In this document: positions 25,471 through 34,759 of the stretch, piece after piece
Layout: every line of letters starts with the position of its first letter
Position numbering within the stretch: position 1 is the stretch's first letter
Assembly: GCF_000374525.1 (NCBI RefSeq)
Contig: NZ_KB894571.1
Span: forward strand, 558,001 to 622,000
Reading direction: 5' to 3'
Source of the DNA: Amorphus coralli DSM 19760
GTDB taxonomy: Bacteria > Pseudomonadota > Alphaproteobacteria > Rhizobiales > Amorphaceae
DNA length: 64,000 nt
The notes under the pieces: model-generated
The model's input: the letters and a program-made list of their open reading frames with translations, nothing else
What the model was told of the DNA's origin: nothing
The model's database searches: none
Position numbers and translations under genes: made by a program

Positions 25471-26961
25471 CTACCGTCCGCTCAGCGTTCGCTGCACGGC
25501 CTCCCGCCAGCCCGCGACACGGCGGTCGCGCTCCGCCGCCTTCATCTTCGGTTCGAAGCGGCGGTCGCGCGCCCACATGCGCGAAAACCCTTCCTCGTCG
25601 GGCCAGACACCGGCCGCATGGCCGGCAAGCCAGGCGGCCCCCAGCGCCGTCGTTTCCGGGATCTTCGGCCGGTCGACGGGCGCGGCGAGCAGATCGGCGA
25701 GGCGTTGCATGGTCCAGTCGCTCACCGCCATGCCGCCGTCGACCCGCAGCACCGTCGCCTTGCCGCCGGTGTAGTCCTCCAGCATCGCGGCGTAGAGGTC
25801 GCCGGTCTGGTAGCAGACCGATTCCAGCGCCGCGCGGGCAAGCTCGGCCGGTCCGGTGCCCCGGGTCAGGCCGTAGATCGCACCGCGCGCCTCCGCATCC
25901 CACCACGGCGCCCCGAGCCCGGTGAAAGCCGGCACCAGGTAGACCTCCTGATGCTCGTCGGCGCGGGCCGCGAGCGGCCCCGTCTCGGAGGCGGAGCCCA
26001 CAATGCCGAGCCCGTCCCGCAGCCACTGGACCGCCGCCCCGGCCACGAAGATCGCGCCTTCGAGCGCATAGCGGGTGCGGCCGCCCTGGCGCGCGGCGAT
26101 GGTGGTCAGCAGCCGGCTGGTGGAGGTCACCGGCTCGTCGCCCGTGACCAAAAGCACGAAGGCGCCGGTGCCGTAGGTCGCCTTCATCATGCCCGGCTTG
26201 AAGCAGGCCTGGCCGATGGTCGCCGCCTGCTGGTCGCCGGCGACGCCGCGGATCGGGATCGCCGCACCCAGGAGATTTGGCTCGCTGGTGCCGAAGTCGC
26301 CGTCGCAGTCCAGCACCTCCGGCAGCATGGAGCGCGGCACGCCGAACAGCGCACAGAGCTCGTCGTCCCACTGGTTCTTGTGGATGTCGTAGAGCAGCGT
26401 GCGCGAGGCGTTTGTGGCGTCGGTGGCGTGCACCTTTCCGCCGGTCAGCCGCCAGATGATCCAGCAGTCCACGGTGCCGAAGGCGAGCTTTCCGGCCTCC
26501 GCCGCCTCCCGGGCGCCGTCCACGTTCTCCAGGATCCAGGCGATCTTGGTGGCGGAGAAATACGGGTCGAGCAGCAGGCCGGTGCGCTCGGTCACCAGCG
26601 GTTCGGCGCCCTCGGCCCGCAGTTTTTCGCAGATTTCGTGGGTGCGCCGGTCCTGCCAGACGATGGCCGGCGCGATGGCCCGTCCGGTCTCCCGGTCCCA
26701 GACGATGGTGGTCTCACGCTGGTTGGTGATGCCGATGGCCGCGATGTCCTCCGCCTCGGCCCGGGCCTTGGTGAGGGCGTCGCGGGCGGTGCGGAGCGTG
26801 GTGTCCCAGATCGCCTCGGGATCGTGCTCCACCCAGCCCGAACGGGGATAGGACTGGTCGAACTCCTCCTGGGCGACGGCCGCGACCCGGGTCGGGCTCG
26901 CAAAGATCATCGTCCGGCTGGAAGTGGTCCCCTGGTCGATGGCCAGGATCAGGTCCGCCAT
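25471..26961 (-). CDS. glpK: Glycerol kinase
   Basis: A 496-residue FGGY-family kinase that phosphorylates glycerol to sn-glycerol-3-phosphate. IDQGTTSSR (residues 8-16) is the phosphate-binding start, GITNQRET (about 78-85) follows, GVAGDQQAA is near 240 and the FGGY-type C-terminal motif [20 protein letters not shown] is near 410. Length is normal. It stands alone; no glpD, glpF or glpR is nearby. A 245-base gap without a recognised feature separates it from the binding-protein gene, and its promoter faces the trp leader. Confidence 0.93.
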   Translation of the reverse strand: MADLILAIDQGTTSSRTMIFASPTRVAAVAQEEFDQSYPRSGWVEHDPEAIWDTTLRTARDALTKARAEAEDIAAIGITNQRETTIVWDRETGRAIAPAIVWQDRRTHEICEKLRAEGAEPLVTERTGLLLDPYFSATKIAWILENVDGAREAAEAGKLAFGTVDCWIIWRLTGGKVHATDATNASRTLLYDIHKNQWDDELCALFGVPRSMLPEVLDCDGDFGTSEPNLLGAAIPIRGVAGDQQAATIGQACFKPGMMKATYGTGAFVLLVTGDEPVTSTSRLLTTIAARQGGRTRYALEGAIFVAGAAVQWLRDGLGIVGSASETGPLAARADEHQEVYLVPAFTGLGAPWWDAEARGAIYGLTRGTGPAELARAALESVCYQTGDLYAAMLEDYTGGKATVLRVDGGMAVSDWTMQRLADLLAAPVDRPKIPETTALGAAWLAGHAAGVWPDEEGFSRMWARDRRFEPKMKAAERDRRVAGWREAVQRTLSGR

Positions 26962-27228
26962 GGCGCGCCTCCCGTCGCTCGTGTGCGCTCGTGTTCGAGG
27001 CAGAACCTATCAGGCAGACGCCGGCGCGCCAGAGCCACCGCGCAAGGCGCCGACGCGTGCCGACCCTCTGCGCAGAATCGCGCAGGATTGCGCACGTCTG
27101 CGCAGCGTTCTGGTTGCGCGTTTTTGCGCGGTCGCCTGCGTGCGCGGTCGGGCTGCTCTCCAGGCCGGAACGCCCCCCCTCACATCCTCAGTTGCAACCT
27201 TTGCCAAGGTTGCGTAACGCTATTGCCC
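26962..27228. promoter_or_regulatory. Divergent glpK/trp control region with phased GCGCA repeats
   Basis: This 267-base stretch holds the glpK promoter on one side and the trp promoter on the other. GCGCA occurs at 27070, 27080, 27090 and 27100 with an exact 10-base period, followed by GCGCG at 27115 and 27126 and another at about 27140. That phasing puts the sites on one face of the helix. No known operator matches. Confidence 0.55.
27192..27220 (+). promoter_or_regulatory. Candidate promoter of the trp leader
   Basis: TTGCAA (27192-27197), 17 bases, TAACGC (27215-27220). Transcription would begin at about 27227-27229, on the leader ATG itself, as reported for the leaderless trpL of Sinorhizobium. 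The -10 is weak. Confidence 0.45.
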
Positions 27229-27294
27229 ATGATGACGAACGGGACCTTCCTCACCGCGCGCTGGTGGCGCACCGCTTCATTGGCGGTGCGGTAG
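27229..27294 (+). CDS. trpL: trp leader peptide with tandem Trp codons
   Basis: A 21-residue open frame (two initial Met codons, ending in SLAVR) carrying two adjacent UGG codons at 27262-27267 (TARWWRT), as in the trpL leader of rhizobial trpE(G). No ribosome site stands at normal distance, which fits a leaderless message. Ribosome position on the Trp codons would control the hairpins that follow (27268-27342). The next gene, 95 bases on, is trpE(G). Trp is otherwise a rare residue, so a doublet in 21 codons before this gene is unlikely to be chance. Confidence 0.78.
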   Translation: MMTNGTFLTARWWRTASLAVR

Positions 27295-27387
27295 GGAAGA
27301 CTTGCCCGATTGACCGTGCCGCCCGGGACCGACCGGCGGCACAGAAGTCAAACTGTCTCCGATCGTCCCCTGACCGGGAGCTTTGAC
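27268..27387 (+). promoter_or_regulatory. trp attenuator-like leader with competing hairpins
   Basis: Hairpin 1:2 pairs CGCACCGC (27268-27275) with GCGGTGCG (27283-27290). An alternative antiterminator pairs GGCGGTGCGG (27282-27291) with CCGTGCCGCC (27314-27323), with two G-U pairs. Hairpin 3:4 pairs GTGCCGCC (27316-27323) with GGCGGCAC (27335-27342). This is the three-helix logic of Trp attenuation, but no U run follows hairpin 3:4. A further helix, GTCAAA (27347-27352) with TTTGAC (27382-27387), could bury the GGGAG ribosome site of trpE(G) at 27376-27380. Confidence 0.65.
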
Positions 27388-27388
27388 G

Positions 27389-29587
27389 ATGCGGACGACT
27401 GCAGAAACCCTCTACGAGACGGCCGGCGGCATTGCCGTCAGGCGGATCAGCCACGAGCTCGCCTACGGCGACGCGACGGGCTCCTACATCGCAAGGCTCG
27501 ATGCCGAACGCGGCTGCGTTTTCTCGTCCACCTACGAGTATCCCGGCCGTTACACGCGCTGGGACTTCGCGCTCGTCAACCCGCCCGTGTCCATCGAGGC
27601 CAGCGGCTATGACGTGACGATCTCGGCGCTCAACGAGCGCGGTCGGGTGCTGCTGCCCGCGTTCTCCGCTGCGGTGGCCGACCTGCCCTTCATCGGCGAC
27701 ATGGTTGCCGACGGCGACCGGATCGCGCTGCGCGTGATGCCCTCCGACGAGGTCTTTCCGGAGGAGGAGCGCAGCCGTCAGCCGTCGGTCTTCTCGGTCG
27801 TGCGCGCGATCATCGCCCATTTCGAGAGCCACGAGGACGACAAGCTCGGCCTCGCCGGCGCCTTCGGCTACGACCTCGTCTACCAGTTCGAGCCGATCGA
27901 AAAACGGGTGACACGTGAGCCCGGCCAGCGCGACCTGGTTCTCTACTTTCCCGACGAGATCCTCGTGGTCGACCACTACGGCCGCTCCGCCACAACCTAT
28001 TCCTACGACTTCACTGTGGACGGCCATGCCACCCACGACCTGCCGCGCGACGGCGAGGTGCGGCCCTACGTGCCGGATCTCGATGCCAGCGCGGAGGGCG
28101 ATCACCGGCCCGGCGAATATGCCCGAACCGTGGAGAAGGCGTTCGACCGCTTCGCCCGCGGCGAACTCTTCGAGGTGGTTCCGAGCCAGGTGTTCCGGGA
28201 AGCTTGCACCGCGTCACCGGCGGCCGTCAGCCGCCGACTGACCGAGATCAACCCCAGCCCCTACGGCTTTCTCATCAATCTTGGCGAAGGCGAGTACCTC
28301 GTCGGCGCGTCGCCGGAAATGTTCGTCCGGGTGACCGGCAAACGCGTGGAAACCTGCCCGATCTCCGGCACCATTCCGCGCGGCCGCGACGCCATCGAGG
28401 ACGAGGCCCAGATCCGCCGGCTGCTCAATTCGGAGAAGGACGAGACGGAGCTCACCATGTGCTCCGACGTGGACCGGAACGACAAGAGCCGCGTCTGCGT
28501 CCCCGGCAGCGTGCGCGTTCTCGGGCGCCGCCAGATCGAGATGTATTCAAGGCTGATCCACACCGTCGACCATATCGAAGGCGCGCTGCTGGAGGAGCGC
28601 GATGCGCTGGATGCCTTCCTGTCGCATGCCTGGGCGGTGACGGTGACCGGCGCGCCGAAGCGCTGGGCCATGCGCTTCATCGAGGAACACGAGCGTTCGC
28701 CGCGCTTCTGGTATGGCGGCGCCGTCGGCCTCCTCAACTTCAACGGCGACATGAACACCGGACTGACGCTCAGGACCGTGCGCATCAAGGACGGCATCGC
28801 GGAGGTGCGCGCCGGCGCAACGGTTCTCGCCGATTCCGAGGCAGATGCGGAGGAGAAGGAGACCGAGCTCAAGGCCTCCGCGATGATTGCCGCGATCCGA
28901 ACCGCCGGTACCAACGCCGGGCCGGAGACCGAGCCGGCCGAGACCGAAGCCGTTCCCTCGCGCCGGGTCCTGCTGGTGGACCACGAGGATTCCTTCGTGC
29001 ACACGCTGGCGAACTATTTCCGCCAGGCGGGCGCCAAGGTCACGACCCTGCGCGGGCCCATCGACGAGGCGACCCTGCGTCGGCTCGACCCGGAATTGGT
29101 GGTGCTGTCGCCCGGGCCCGGCCGGCCCGCCGACTTCGACTGCGCCGCAACGATCCGGGCCGCGCGGTCCTGCGGCCTGCCGCTCTTCGGCGTCTGTCTC
29201 GGCCTGCAGGCGCTCGTCGAGGCCTTTGGAGGATCCCTCAATCAGCTGTCCGTGCCGGTCCACGGCAAGAGCTCCCAGGTGACGCAAACCGGGGCCTCAC
29301 CGCTTTTTGCCGGCCTGCCGGAGAGCTTCGCCGTCGGCCGCTACCATTCGCTCGCAGCCGACACCGCAAGCCTGCCGCCGGAGCTGGCCATCACCGCTGT
29401 CAGCGAAGACGGAACGATCATGGCGATCGAGCACGTCCACGCACCGGTCGCCGCCGTCCAGTTCCATCCGGAATCGATCATGACACTGGCCCAGGACACG
29501 GGCATCCGGATCGTCCGCAATGCGCTGCGCCTGGCCGAGGCGAGCGGACAGTCCGGATCCGTGCTGGAAGCGGCCGAAGGACGCTGA
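27389..29587 (+). CDS. trpEG: Fused anthranilate synthase TrpE(G)
   Basis: A 732-residue fusion of the chorismate-binding and glutamine amidotransferase subunits; it makes anthranilate from chorismate and glutamine, the first step of Trp synthesis. TrpE part: [20 protein letters not shown] (about 330), [20 protein letters not shown] (about 443). TrpG part begins at about 525 ([19 protein letters not shown]) with the Cys nucleophile in GVCLGLQAL and the His/Glu in QFHPESIMT. Start: ATG 27389 with GGGAG 8 bases upstream; TTG 27383 is too close to it. The fusion is typical of Rhizobiales. Regulated by the upstream leader. Confidence 0.95.
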   Translation: MRTTAETLYETAGGIAVRRISHELAYGDATGSYIARLDAERGCVFSSTYEYPGRYTRWDFALVNPPVSIEASGYDVTISALNERGRVLLPAFSAAVADLPFIGDMVADGDRIALRVMPSDEVFPEEERSRQPSVFSVVRAIIAHFESHEDDKLGLAGAFGYDLVYQFEPIEKRVTREPGQRDLVLYFPDEILVVDHYGRSATTYSYDFTVDGHATHDLPRDGEVRPYVPDLDASAEGDHRPGEYARTVEKAFDRFARGELFEVVPSQVFREACTASPAAVSRRLTEINPSPYGFLINLGEGEYLVGASPEMFVRVTGKRVETCPISGTIPRGRDAIEDEAQIRRLLNSEKDETELTMCSDVDRNDKSRVCVPGSVRVLGRRQIEMYSRLIHTVDHIEGALLEERDALDAFLSHAWAVTVTGAPKRWAMRFIEEHERSPRFWYGGAVGLLNFNGDMNTGLTLRTVRIKDGIAEVRAGATVLADSEADAEEKETELKASAMIAAIRTAGTNAGPETEPAETEAVPSRRVLLVDHEDSFVHTLANYFRQAGAKVTTLRGPIDEATLRRLDPELVVLSPGPGRPADFDCAATIRAARSCGLPLFGVCLGLQALVEAFGGSLNQLSVPVHGKSSQVTQTGASPLFAGLPESFAVGRYHSLAADTASLPPELAITAVSEDGTIMAIEHVHAPVAAVQFHPESIMTLAQDTGIRIVRNALRLAEASGQSGSVLEAAEGR

Positions 29588-29722
29588 CGCGGGAGCGCAC
29601 ATGGGGCGCCCGCTCGCTGCCCCCATGCCCAGCCGGGCAGCCGGACCCGCAAACATTTTAAGCTTAAAGCTTTTCCTCAGGTCGGATAGGCTGCGAAGAC
29701 AGTCCGAACCCAGGTGAGCATC
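29588..29722 (+). promoter_or_regulatory. kynA upstream region with a perfect palindrome
   Basis: TTTAAGCTTAAA (29657-29668) is a perfect 12-base palindrome 55 bases before the kynA ATG, in an otherwise GC-rich gap. It is a likely operator for a dimeric regulator (MarR- or Lrp-type sites of this kind are known); the regulator is not in the window. Confidence 0.55.
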
Positions 29723-30814
29723 ATGGCGTCCTCAACCGGAACCGAGATCGGCTATGCCGACTATCTGAGCCTCGACAAGATCCTGAACGCTCAGGACCTG
29801 CAGAGCACCAAGGTCGGGCGCGAAGCCCACGACGAGATGCTCTTCATCATCATCCACCAGGCCTACGAGCTCTGGTTCAAGCAGATCCTGCACGAGCTCG
29901 ACCGGGTCCAGGACAACTTCTCCCACGAGACCGTCGACGACTGGCGGATGGGCCAGATCCTGCACTCGCTCCTGCGGGTGAACGAGATCATGAAGCTGCT
30001 GGTCCACCAGATCGACGTCCTGGAGACCATGACGCCCCAGGACTTCCTGGAGTTCCGCGATCTCCTGACGTCAGGCTCGGGCTTCCAGTCGCTGCAGTTC
30101 CGGCTGGTGGAAACCCGGCTCGGCCTCGGCCCGGAGCACCGGCTTCTCTACGACGGCACCGGCGTGCACAGCCGGCTGAAGTCGGCGGAAAGCGCGGCCC
30201 TTTCGGAGGCGGAGGGCCGTGCATCGCTGATCCATCAGCTGGATGCCTGGCTGTCGCGCACCCCGTTCGTGAAGGCCGGCAGCTTCGCCTTCTCCGAGGC
30301 CTACCGCAAGGCGGTGCTGGACTTCCTCACCAAGGACATCCGGACCCTGCGCGCCCACCGCGGCCTCGACGAGGAACAGCGCGAAGCGGAGGCCAAGGCG
30401 CTGGAGAAGGCGCAGGAATCTTTCAAGGCGCTGTTTGAACCCGACGCGCACCAGGGCGCCTGGCGGATGTCGCCGGAGGCAGTGCAGGCGGCCCTCTTCA
30501 TCACCGTCTACAACGACCGGCCGGTGCTGCACGTGCCGAGCCGCATCTTCCAGACGCTCATGGACATCGATGAAACCATGACCCTCTGGCGCTACCGGCA
30601 CGCGCTGATGGTACAGCGGATGATCGGCGTGAAGATCGGCACCGGCGGATCCTCCGGCCACGACTATCTGAGGCAGACGGCGGAGAAGCACCGGATCTTC
30701 TCCGACCTGTTCCAGCTCTCCACCTATCTCATTCCGCGGTCCGCCCTGCCGACGCTGCCGCGCGAGGTCGAGCGGATGATGCAGTTCGTCTATTCCGAGG
30801 AGCCGACGGAGTGA
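29723..30814 (+). CDS. kynA: Tryptophan 2,3-dioxygenase
   Basis: About 363 residues; haem dioxygenase opening the indole ring of Trp to N-formylkynurenine. Residues 7-21 read EIGYADYLSLDKILN, and HDEMLFIIIHQAYELWFKQI (about 37-56) holds the distal His, FQSLQFRLVE is near 119, and GTGGSSGHDYLRQT (about 310-323) is the C-terminal active-site loop. A run of about 85 residues (150-240) is longer than in the shortest bacterial enzymes, so the protein is larger than the usual 280. GTG 29714 precedes, but AGGTG serves ATG 29723 best. The stop overlaps the next gene's GTG. No kynurenine formamidase is nearby. Confidence 0.93.
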   Translation: MASSTGTEIGYADYLSLDKILNAQDLQSTKVGREAHDEMLFIIIHQAYELWFKQILHELDRVQDNFSHETVDDWRMGQILHSLLRVNEIMKLLVHQIDVLETMTPQDFLEFRDLLTSGSGFQSLQFRLVETRLGLGPEHRLLYDGTGVHSRLKSAESAALSEAEGRASLIHQLDAWLSRTPFVKAGSFAFSEAYRKAVLDFLTKDIRTLRAHRGLDEEQREAEAKALEKAQESFKALFEPDAHQGAWRMSPEAVQAALFITVYNDRPVLHVPSRIFQTLMDIDETMTLWRYRHALMVQRMIGVKIGTGGSSGHDYLRQTAEKHRIFSDLFQLSTYLIPRSALPTLPREVERMMQFVYSEEPTE

Positions 30815-32001
30815 GCCTCGACCTGACCGCCCACTTCAGCCGCTTTCTGGATGCCGCTCCGGAGCGGATCCACCTGGCCGCCCACAGCCATCATTTCTGG
30901 CCGGACGCCAGCGAGGACGGACAGCAGCGGGCCTGGAGCGACGCCGCCCTCTACGCCGATCGCAAATGGGACCGGGTGTACGGAGACATCGTGCCGGCGG
31001 TGCGCCGCGGCATCGCCAACCGCCTCGGCCTGCCCGATCCGGGATCAATCGCGTTTGCGCCCAACACCCACGAGTTCGGCAAGCGGCTTCTCTCCTGCTT
31101 CCCGGCCGACCGGCCGGTGCGCATCCTCGCCTCCGACGCGGAGTTCCACTCCTTCACCCGGCAAATGGCCAGGCTGGAAGAGGACGGGCTGGTCGAGGTG
31201 GAGCGAATCGCGGCGGAACCCTTCGACGACTTCGGCGAACGCCTGGCGGCCGCCGCAGCGGCCGGTGGCCACGACATGGTGTTCGTGAGCCAGGTCTTCT
31301 TTTCGTCCGGTGCCATCGGGCCGGACATCGAGGGCCTTGTCGCGGCCGTTCCCGATCAGAAAACCTTCATCGTGGTCGATGGCTATCACGGCTTCATGGC
31401 GGTCCCGACGGACCTTTCGGCGGTGGCTGACCGGATCTTCTACGTTGCGGGTGGCTACAAGTACGCCATGAGCGGCGAGGGCTGCTGCTTCATGCACTGC
31501 CCGCCCGGCTACGGCGAACGGCCGCGCGACACAGGCTGGTACGCCGCTTTTTCAGCCCTGGAGCGCTCGGACGGAGGCGTCCCCTACTCTCTCGACAGCG
31601 ACCGCTTCCTCGGCTCCACCTTCGATCCGAGCGGGCTCTACCGGATGGCCGCCGTGTTCGACTGGATGGACGGGATCGGCCTCTCGGTGCCGACGATCCA
31701 CGCCCACGTCATGGCGCTGCAGGAGCGCTTCCTGGCGGGGATCGCAGAAGCCGGCGTGACGTCGCTGACCGACGCCCGGCTGGTCACACCCGTCGGCGCG
31801 GGCGTGGAACGCGGCCATTTCCTGACCTTCGAGACGCCCGAGGCACCGGCCCTCTTCGAGCGGCTGCTGGAGGCGGGCATCGTGACCGACGTGCGTGGCG
31901 AGCGGCTGCGCTTCGGCTTCGGCTGTTACCATACCCAGGCCGGGATCGACGGGGCGGTGGCCGCCATCGCCACCTTGCTCGCTCCGGCCGACGCGACGTG
32001 A
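30811..32001 (+). CDS. Kynureninase-like PLP enzyme (class V aminotransferase fold)
   Basis: A 396-residue PLP-dependent protein. HLAAHSHHFWPDA near the start, FVSQVFFSSGAIGP (about 153), IVVDGYHGFMAVP (about 187, the Asp pairing the PLP ring) and the Schiff-base Lys in GGYKYAMSGEG (about 216-226). Kynureninase would cleave kynurenine to anthranilate and alanine; the fusion to kynA by a GTGA overlap supports that, but other class V enzymes are possible. Cleaving kynurenine would return anthranilate, the product of the adjacent trpE(G) enzyme. A GC hairpin (32004-32019) directly follows the stop. Confidence 0.78.
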   Translation: MSLDLTAHFSRFLDAAPERIHLAAHSHHFWPDASEDGQQRAWSDAALYADRKWDRVYGDIVPAVRRGIANRLGLPDPGSIAFAPNTHEFGKRLLSCFPADRPVRILASDAEFHSFTRQMARLEEDGLVEVERIAAEPFDDFGERLAAAAAAGGHDMVFVSQVFFSSGAIGPDIEGLVAAVPDQKTFIVVDGYHGFMAVPTDLSAVADRIFYVAGGYKYAMSGEGCCFMHCPPGYGERPRDTGWYAAFSALERSDGGVPYSLDSDRFLGSTFDPSGLYRMAAVFDWMDGIGLSVPTIHAHVMALQERFLAGIAEAGVTSLTDARLVTPVGAGVERGHFLTFETPEAPALFERLLEAGIVTDVRGERLRFGFGCYHTQAGIDGAVAAIATLLAPADAT

Positions 32002-32003
32002 GC

Positions 32004-32019
32004 GGGCGCCGAGGCGCCC
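32004..32019 (+). terminator. GC hairpin after the kynureninase-like gene
   Basis: GGGCGCC, two bases, GGCGCCC, three bases past the stop and followed by GTTAACC without a U tract. Weak as an intrinsic terminator. Confidence 0.45.
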
Positions 32020-32049
32020 GTTAACCCTGTGTTAAGGTTTCCAAACTAT

Positions 32050-32150
32050 TGAACGGATCATCCAGCCCGCTGGATCCGAGTGGATTTCCACTCCGTTTGA
32101 CGCCTCCTATACCGACTTCAGAGCCGCCCACAGTAGGCGGCTCTTTTTTT
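32050..32150 (+). ncRNA. Candidate small RNA with two stem-loops and a terminator
   Basis: Three hairpins in order: ATCCAG/CTGGAT (loop CCCG, about 32060-32075), GAGTGG/CCACTC (loop ATTT, about 32078-32093), then GAGCCGCC/GGCGGCTC (32121-32143) with seven U (32144-32150). Between the second and third lies unpaired CCTCCTAT (32103-32110), complementary to ribosome-binding sites as in several alphaproteobacterial sRNAs. A possible promoter is TTAACC (32021) and AACTAT (32044), 17 bases apart. It could instead be the 3' end of the kynA operon message; no reading frame is present. Confidence 0.6.
32121..32150 (+). terminator. Strong Rho-independent terminator
   Basis: Perfect 8-base stem GAGCCGCC/GGCGGCTC, 7-base loop and seven T. 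Ends the candidate sRNA or the kynA operon message. Confidence 0.9.
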
Positions 32151-32216
32151 GTCCGCAGCGCGCGCGGACCGGTCGGACAAGGGGCGTCGGCATACCCGTT
32201 CAGCATCGCCAACGCG

Positions 32217-32247
32217 AAAAGGCGCGGTCGGAGGATCCGATCGCGCC
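32217..32247 (-). terminator. Terminator of rpmE
   Basis: On the minus strand: GGCGCGATCGGA, 3-base loop, TCCGACCGCGCC (one G-T pair), then TTTT, 50 bases after the rpmE stop. Confidence 0.75.
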
Positions 32248-32297
32248 CATCAGCCGGCTCTCGTGCAGTCGTCCCGGCCGGAGCCCGGCCGGCCCGA

Positions 32298-32522
32298 TCA
32301 GTTGCCGAGGATGCCCTTGTACTTGTTCTTGAAGCGCGACACGCGGCCACCGCGGTCGAGCAGGCGGGTCTCGCCGCCGGTCCACGCCGGGTGCGTGGTC
32401 GGGTCGATATCGAGGCGGATCTCGTCGCCTTCCGCACCGAACGTGGAGCGGGTCCAGAACTCGGTGCCGTCGGTCATCACGACCTTGACCCGATGATAGT
32501 CGGGATGGATGTCTTTCTTCAT
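32298..32522 (-). CDS. rpmE: 50S ribosomal protein L31
   Basis: A 74-residue L31 starting [19 protein letters not shown], with HPAWTGG and SRFKNKYKG near the end. It lacks the CxxC zinc ribbon, so it is the zinc-free (C-minus) type. ATG 32522 follows the family's known start, though the frame stays open upstream. A terminator follows. Divergent from the ABC transporter. Confidence 0.93.
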   Translation of the reverse strand: MKKDIHPDYHRVKVVMTDGTEFWTRSTFGAEGDEIRLDIDPTTHPAWTGGETRLLDRGGRVSRFKNKYKGILGN

Positions 32523-32808
32523 CGTTCGCTTCGCCTGATCGCGCAAAGGGCCTTCATCCGAACCGGCCGCTGCCGCCCGGACGCCGACGAGAGCAGACCT
32601 TGCGGCCCTCAGCTCCAACGTCGCTTGGGATTTCGGAATGGCCTCAGCCTCAGCGGGGATGATCCACGCCCGCGACGCTGCGCCACAAGGGGGCCGATAT
32701 AGCCCGCCAGGCCTGCCCGCGCAAGGGCCAGCGGACGATCGGACCCGGCATCTGCGTTGACAAGCACCAAAGGCCCGGCGCAACACCTTCGCGACAGGCC
32801 TGAACGCG

Positions 32809-34698
32809 GTGCGGACGGAAAAGTTGAACGACGTGGGACACAACGACAAACGGGCGGCCGGGGACACGGCCGACACGGATCGGGCGACCACGCGCGCGCG
32901 GCCGCGCTTGAAACCGCTGCGGATACTTCTTCCCTATGCCATGCGCCATCGCGGACACGTCGCCGCGGCGCTTGTCGCGCTCGTCGCTGCCTCCGCCGCC
33001 ACACTGGCCCTGCCGCTCGCGGTACGCCGGATGATCGATCACGGCTTCGACCGCGCCGATTCCGCCTTCATCGACAAATATTTCATGATGCTGCTGGTGA
33101 TCGTGGCCGTGCTCGCCGTTGCCAGCGCGCTGCGCTACTACTTCGTCACGTGGATCGGCGAGCGCGTCGTTGCGGACGTGCGAGCCGACGTTTTTGCCCA
33201 CGTGACGCGGCTGTCACCCGCTTTCTTCGACCGAACCCTTTCCGGCGAAATCGTCTCGCGGCTGACCGCCGACACCACCCAGATCAAGGCCGCCGTCGGC
33301 GCCAGCGCCTCCATCGCGCTGCGCAATTTCTTCCTGTTCGTCGGCGCGGCCGCGATGATGGTGTTCACCAGCCCGGGGCTCTCGGCGCTGGTGCTGGTGG
33401 CGATCCCGTTCATCGTCCTGCCGCTGGTGGCCTTCGGCCGCTCGGTGCGCCGGCGCTCCAGGCTCGCCCAGGACACGCTTGCCGCGGCCTCCGCCTTTGC
33501 GACGGAGGCCATTGGCGCGGTGCGCACGCTGCAGGCCTATGTCGCAGAAGCAGCTGCCTCCCGGCGCTACGAGGCCGAGGTGGAGAGCGCCTTCCGCAAC
33601 GCCCGCGCCGCCACCGCCTCGCGCGCGCTCCTGACCGGCGTGGCGATCTTCCTGATCTCTGCCAGCGTGGTGGCGGTTCTCTGGGTGGGCGCGCAGGAGG
33701 TGCTGGATGGCACCATGTCCGGCGGTACCCTGGGCCAGTTCGTGCTGTATGCCGTGCTCGCCTCCAGCGCGCTGGGCCAGCTCAGCCAGGTGTGGGGCGA
33801 GGTCGCGCAGGCTTCAGGCGCGGCGGAGCGCCTGGCCGCCCTTCTCGCCGAGCGCGCCGAGATCGCCGCACCGGCGGCACCTGCCGCGCTGCCCCGTCTG
33901 CCGCTGGGCGCAGTCCGCTTCGAGGAGGTCGGCTTCACCTATCCTTCCGGCACGGCTCTTTCGGTCCTCGACGGCTTTTCCACCACCATCGAGCCGGGCT
34001 CCACCGTCGCCATCGTCGGTCCCTCGGGCGCCGGCAAGTCCACCCTCTTCCACCTTCTGCTGCGCTTCTACGATCCGCTGTCCGGCCGCATCCTGGTGGA
34101 CGGCACCGACGTCCGCACCGTCGACCCGGCGGCCGTGCGCGACCGCATCGCCATCGTCCCGCAGGACCCGACCGTGTTCGCAACGTCGATCCTGGAGAAC
34201 ATCCGCTTCGGCCGTCCCGATGCCAGCGAAACCGAGATCGTCGCCGCCGCCGAGGCCGCTCGGGTGGACGTCTTCGTGCGCGAGCTGCCGGAGGGCTATG
34301 CCACCCAGGTCGGCGAGCGCGGCGTGACGCTTTCGGGCGGGCAGCGCCAGCGCATCGCCATCGCCCGGGCCATCCTGAAGGATGCGCCGATCCTGCTCCT
34401 CGACGAGGCCACCAGCGCGCTCGACGCCGAGAGCGAGACCTTCGTGCAGGCCGCGCTGGAGCGGCTGATGGAGGGCCGCACGACGCTGGTGATCGCACAC
34501 AGGCTCGCCACCGTGCTGGCTGCCGACCGGATCCTCGTGCTGGATGGTGGCCGCATCGTCGAGGAAGGCGACCATGCGAGCCTGGTGGCCGAGAACGGCC
34601 TCTACGCCCGCCTCGCGCGGCTCCAGTTCGACACGTCGCGGGCGGCGATGGACATTACCGAGGGCCCGACCGCCACCGCCGATCCGGCGGCGGGGTAG
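32809..34698 (+). CDS. MsbA-like ABC exporter (fused membrane and ATPase domains)
   Basis: A 629-residue inner-membrane half-transporter: six transmembrane helices in residues 38-320, then the ATPase domain with Walker [10 protein letters not shown] (about 405), Q-loop [11 protein letters not shown], signature [14 protein letters not shown] (about 508), Walker [16 protein letters not shown] and H-loop IAHRL. This is the MsbA/LmrA-type family exporting lipids, peptides or drugs; substrate unknown. The start is uncertain: GTG 32809 gives the full frame but no clear ribosome site; TTG 32824 and GTG 32833 are alternatives. It faces rpmE across 286 bases, where I see no other feature. Confidence 0.86.
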   Translation: MRTEKLNDVGHNDKRAAGDTADTDRATTRARPRLKPLRILLPYAMRHRGHVAAALVALVAASAATLALPLAVRRMIDHGFDRADSAFIDKYFMMLLVIVAVLAVASALRYYFVTWIGERVVADVRADVFAHVTRLSPAFFDRTLSGEIVSRLTADTTQIKAAVGASASIALRNFFLFVGAAAMMVFTSPGLSALVLVAIPFIVLPLVAFGRSVRRRSRLAQDTLAAASAFATEAIGAVRTLQAYVAEAAASRRYEAEVESAFRNARAATASRALLTGVAIFLISASVVAVLWVGAQEVLDGTMSGGTLGQFVLYAVLASSALGQLSQVWGEVAQASGAAERLAALLAERAEIAAPAAPAALPRLPLGAVRFEEVGFTYPSGTALSVLDGFSTTIEPGSTVAIVGPSGAGKSTLFHLLLRFYDPLSGRILVDGTDVRTVDPAAVRDRIAIVPQDPTVFATSILENIRFGRPDASETEIVAAAEAARVDVFVRELPEGYATQVGERGVTLSGGQRQRIAIARAILKDAPILLLDEATSALDAESETFVQAALERLMEGRTTLVIAHRLATVLAADRILVLDGGRIVEEGDHASLVAENGLYARLARLQFDTSRAAMDITEGPTATADPAAG

Positions 34699-34759
34699 AG
34701 TTGCGCGCCAGAGATTCTGACGCCATATTCCGTCAAAGAAACTGGCAGGGAGGCCCGGA

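Noticed and set aside
25441-27294. 617-residue plus-strand frame opposite glpK
   Set aside because: Shadow of glpK, except its last 21 codons, which are the trp leader peptide.
32121-32150. Terminator assigned only to the kynureninase-like gene
   Set aside because: It lies 120 bases past the stop after two extra stem-loops, which argues for a separate small RNA; both readings remain possible.
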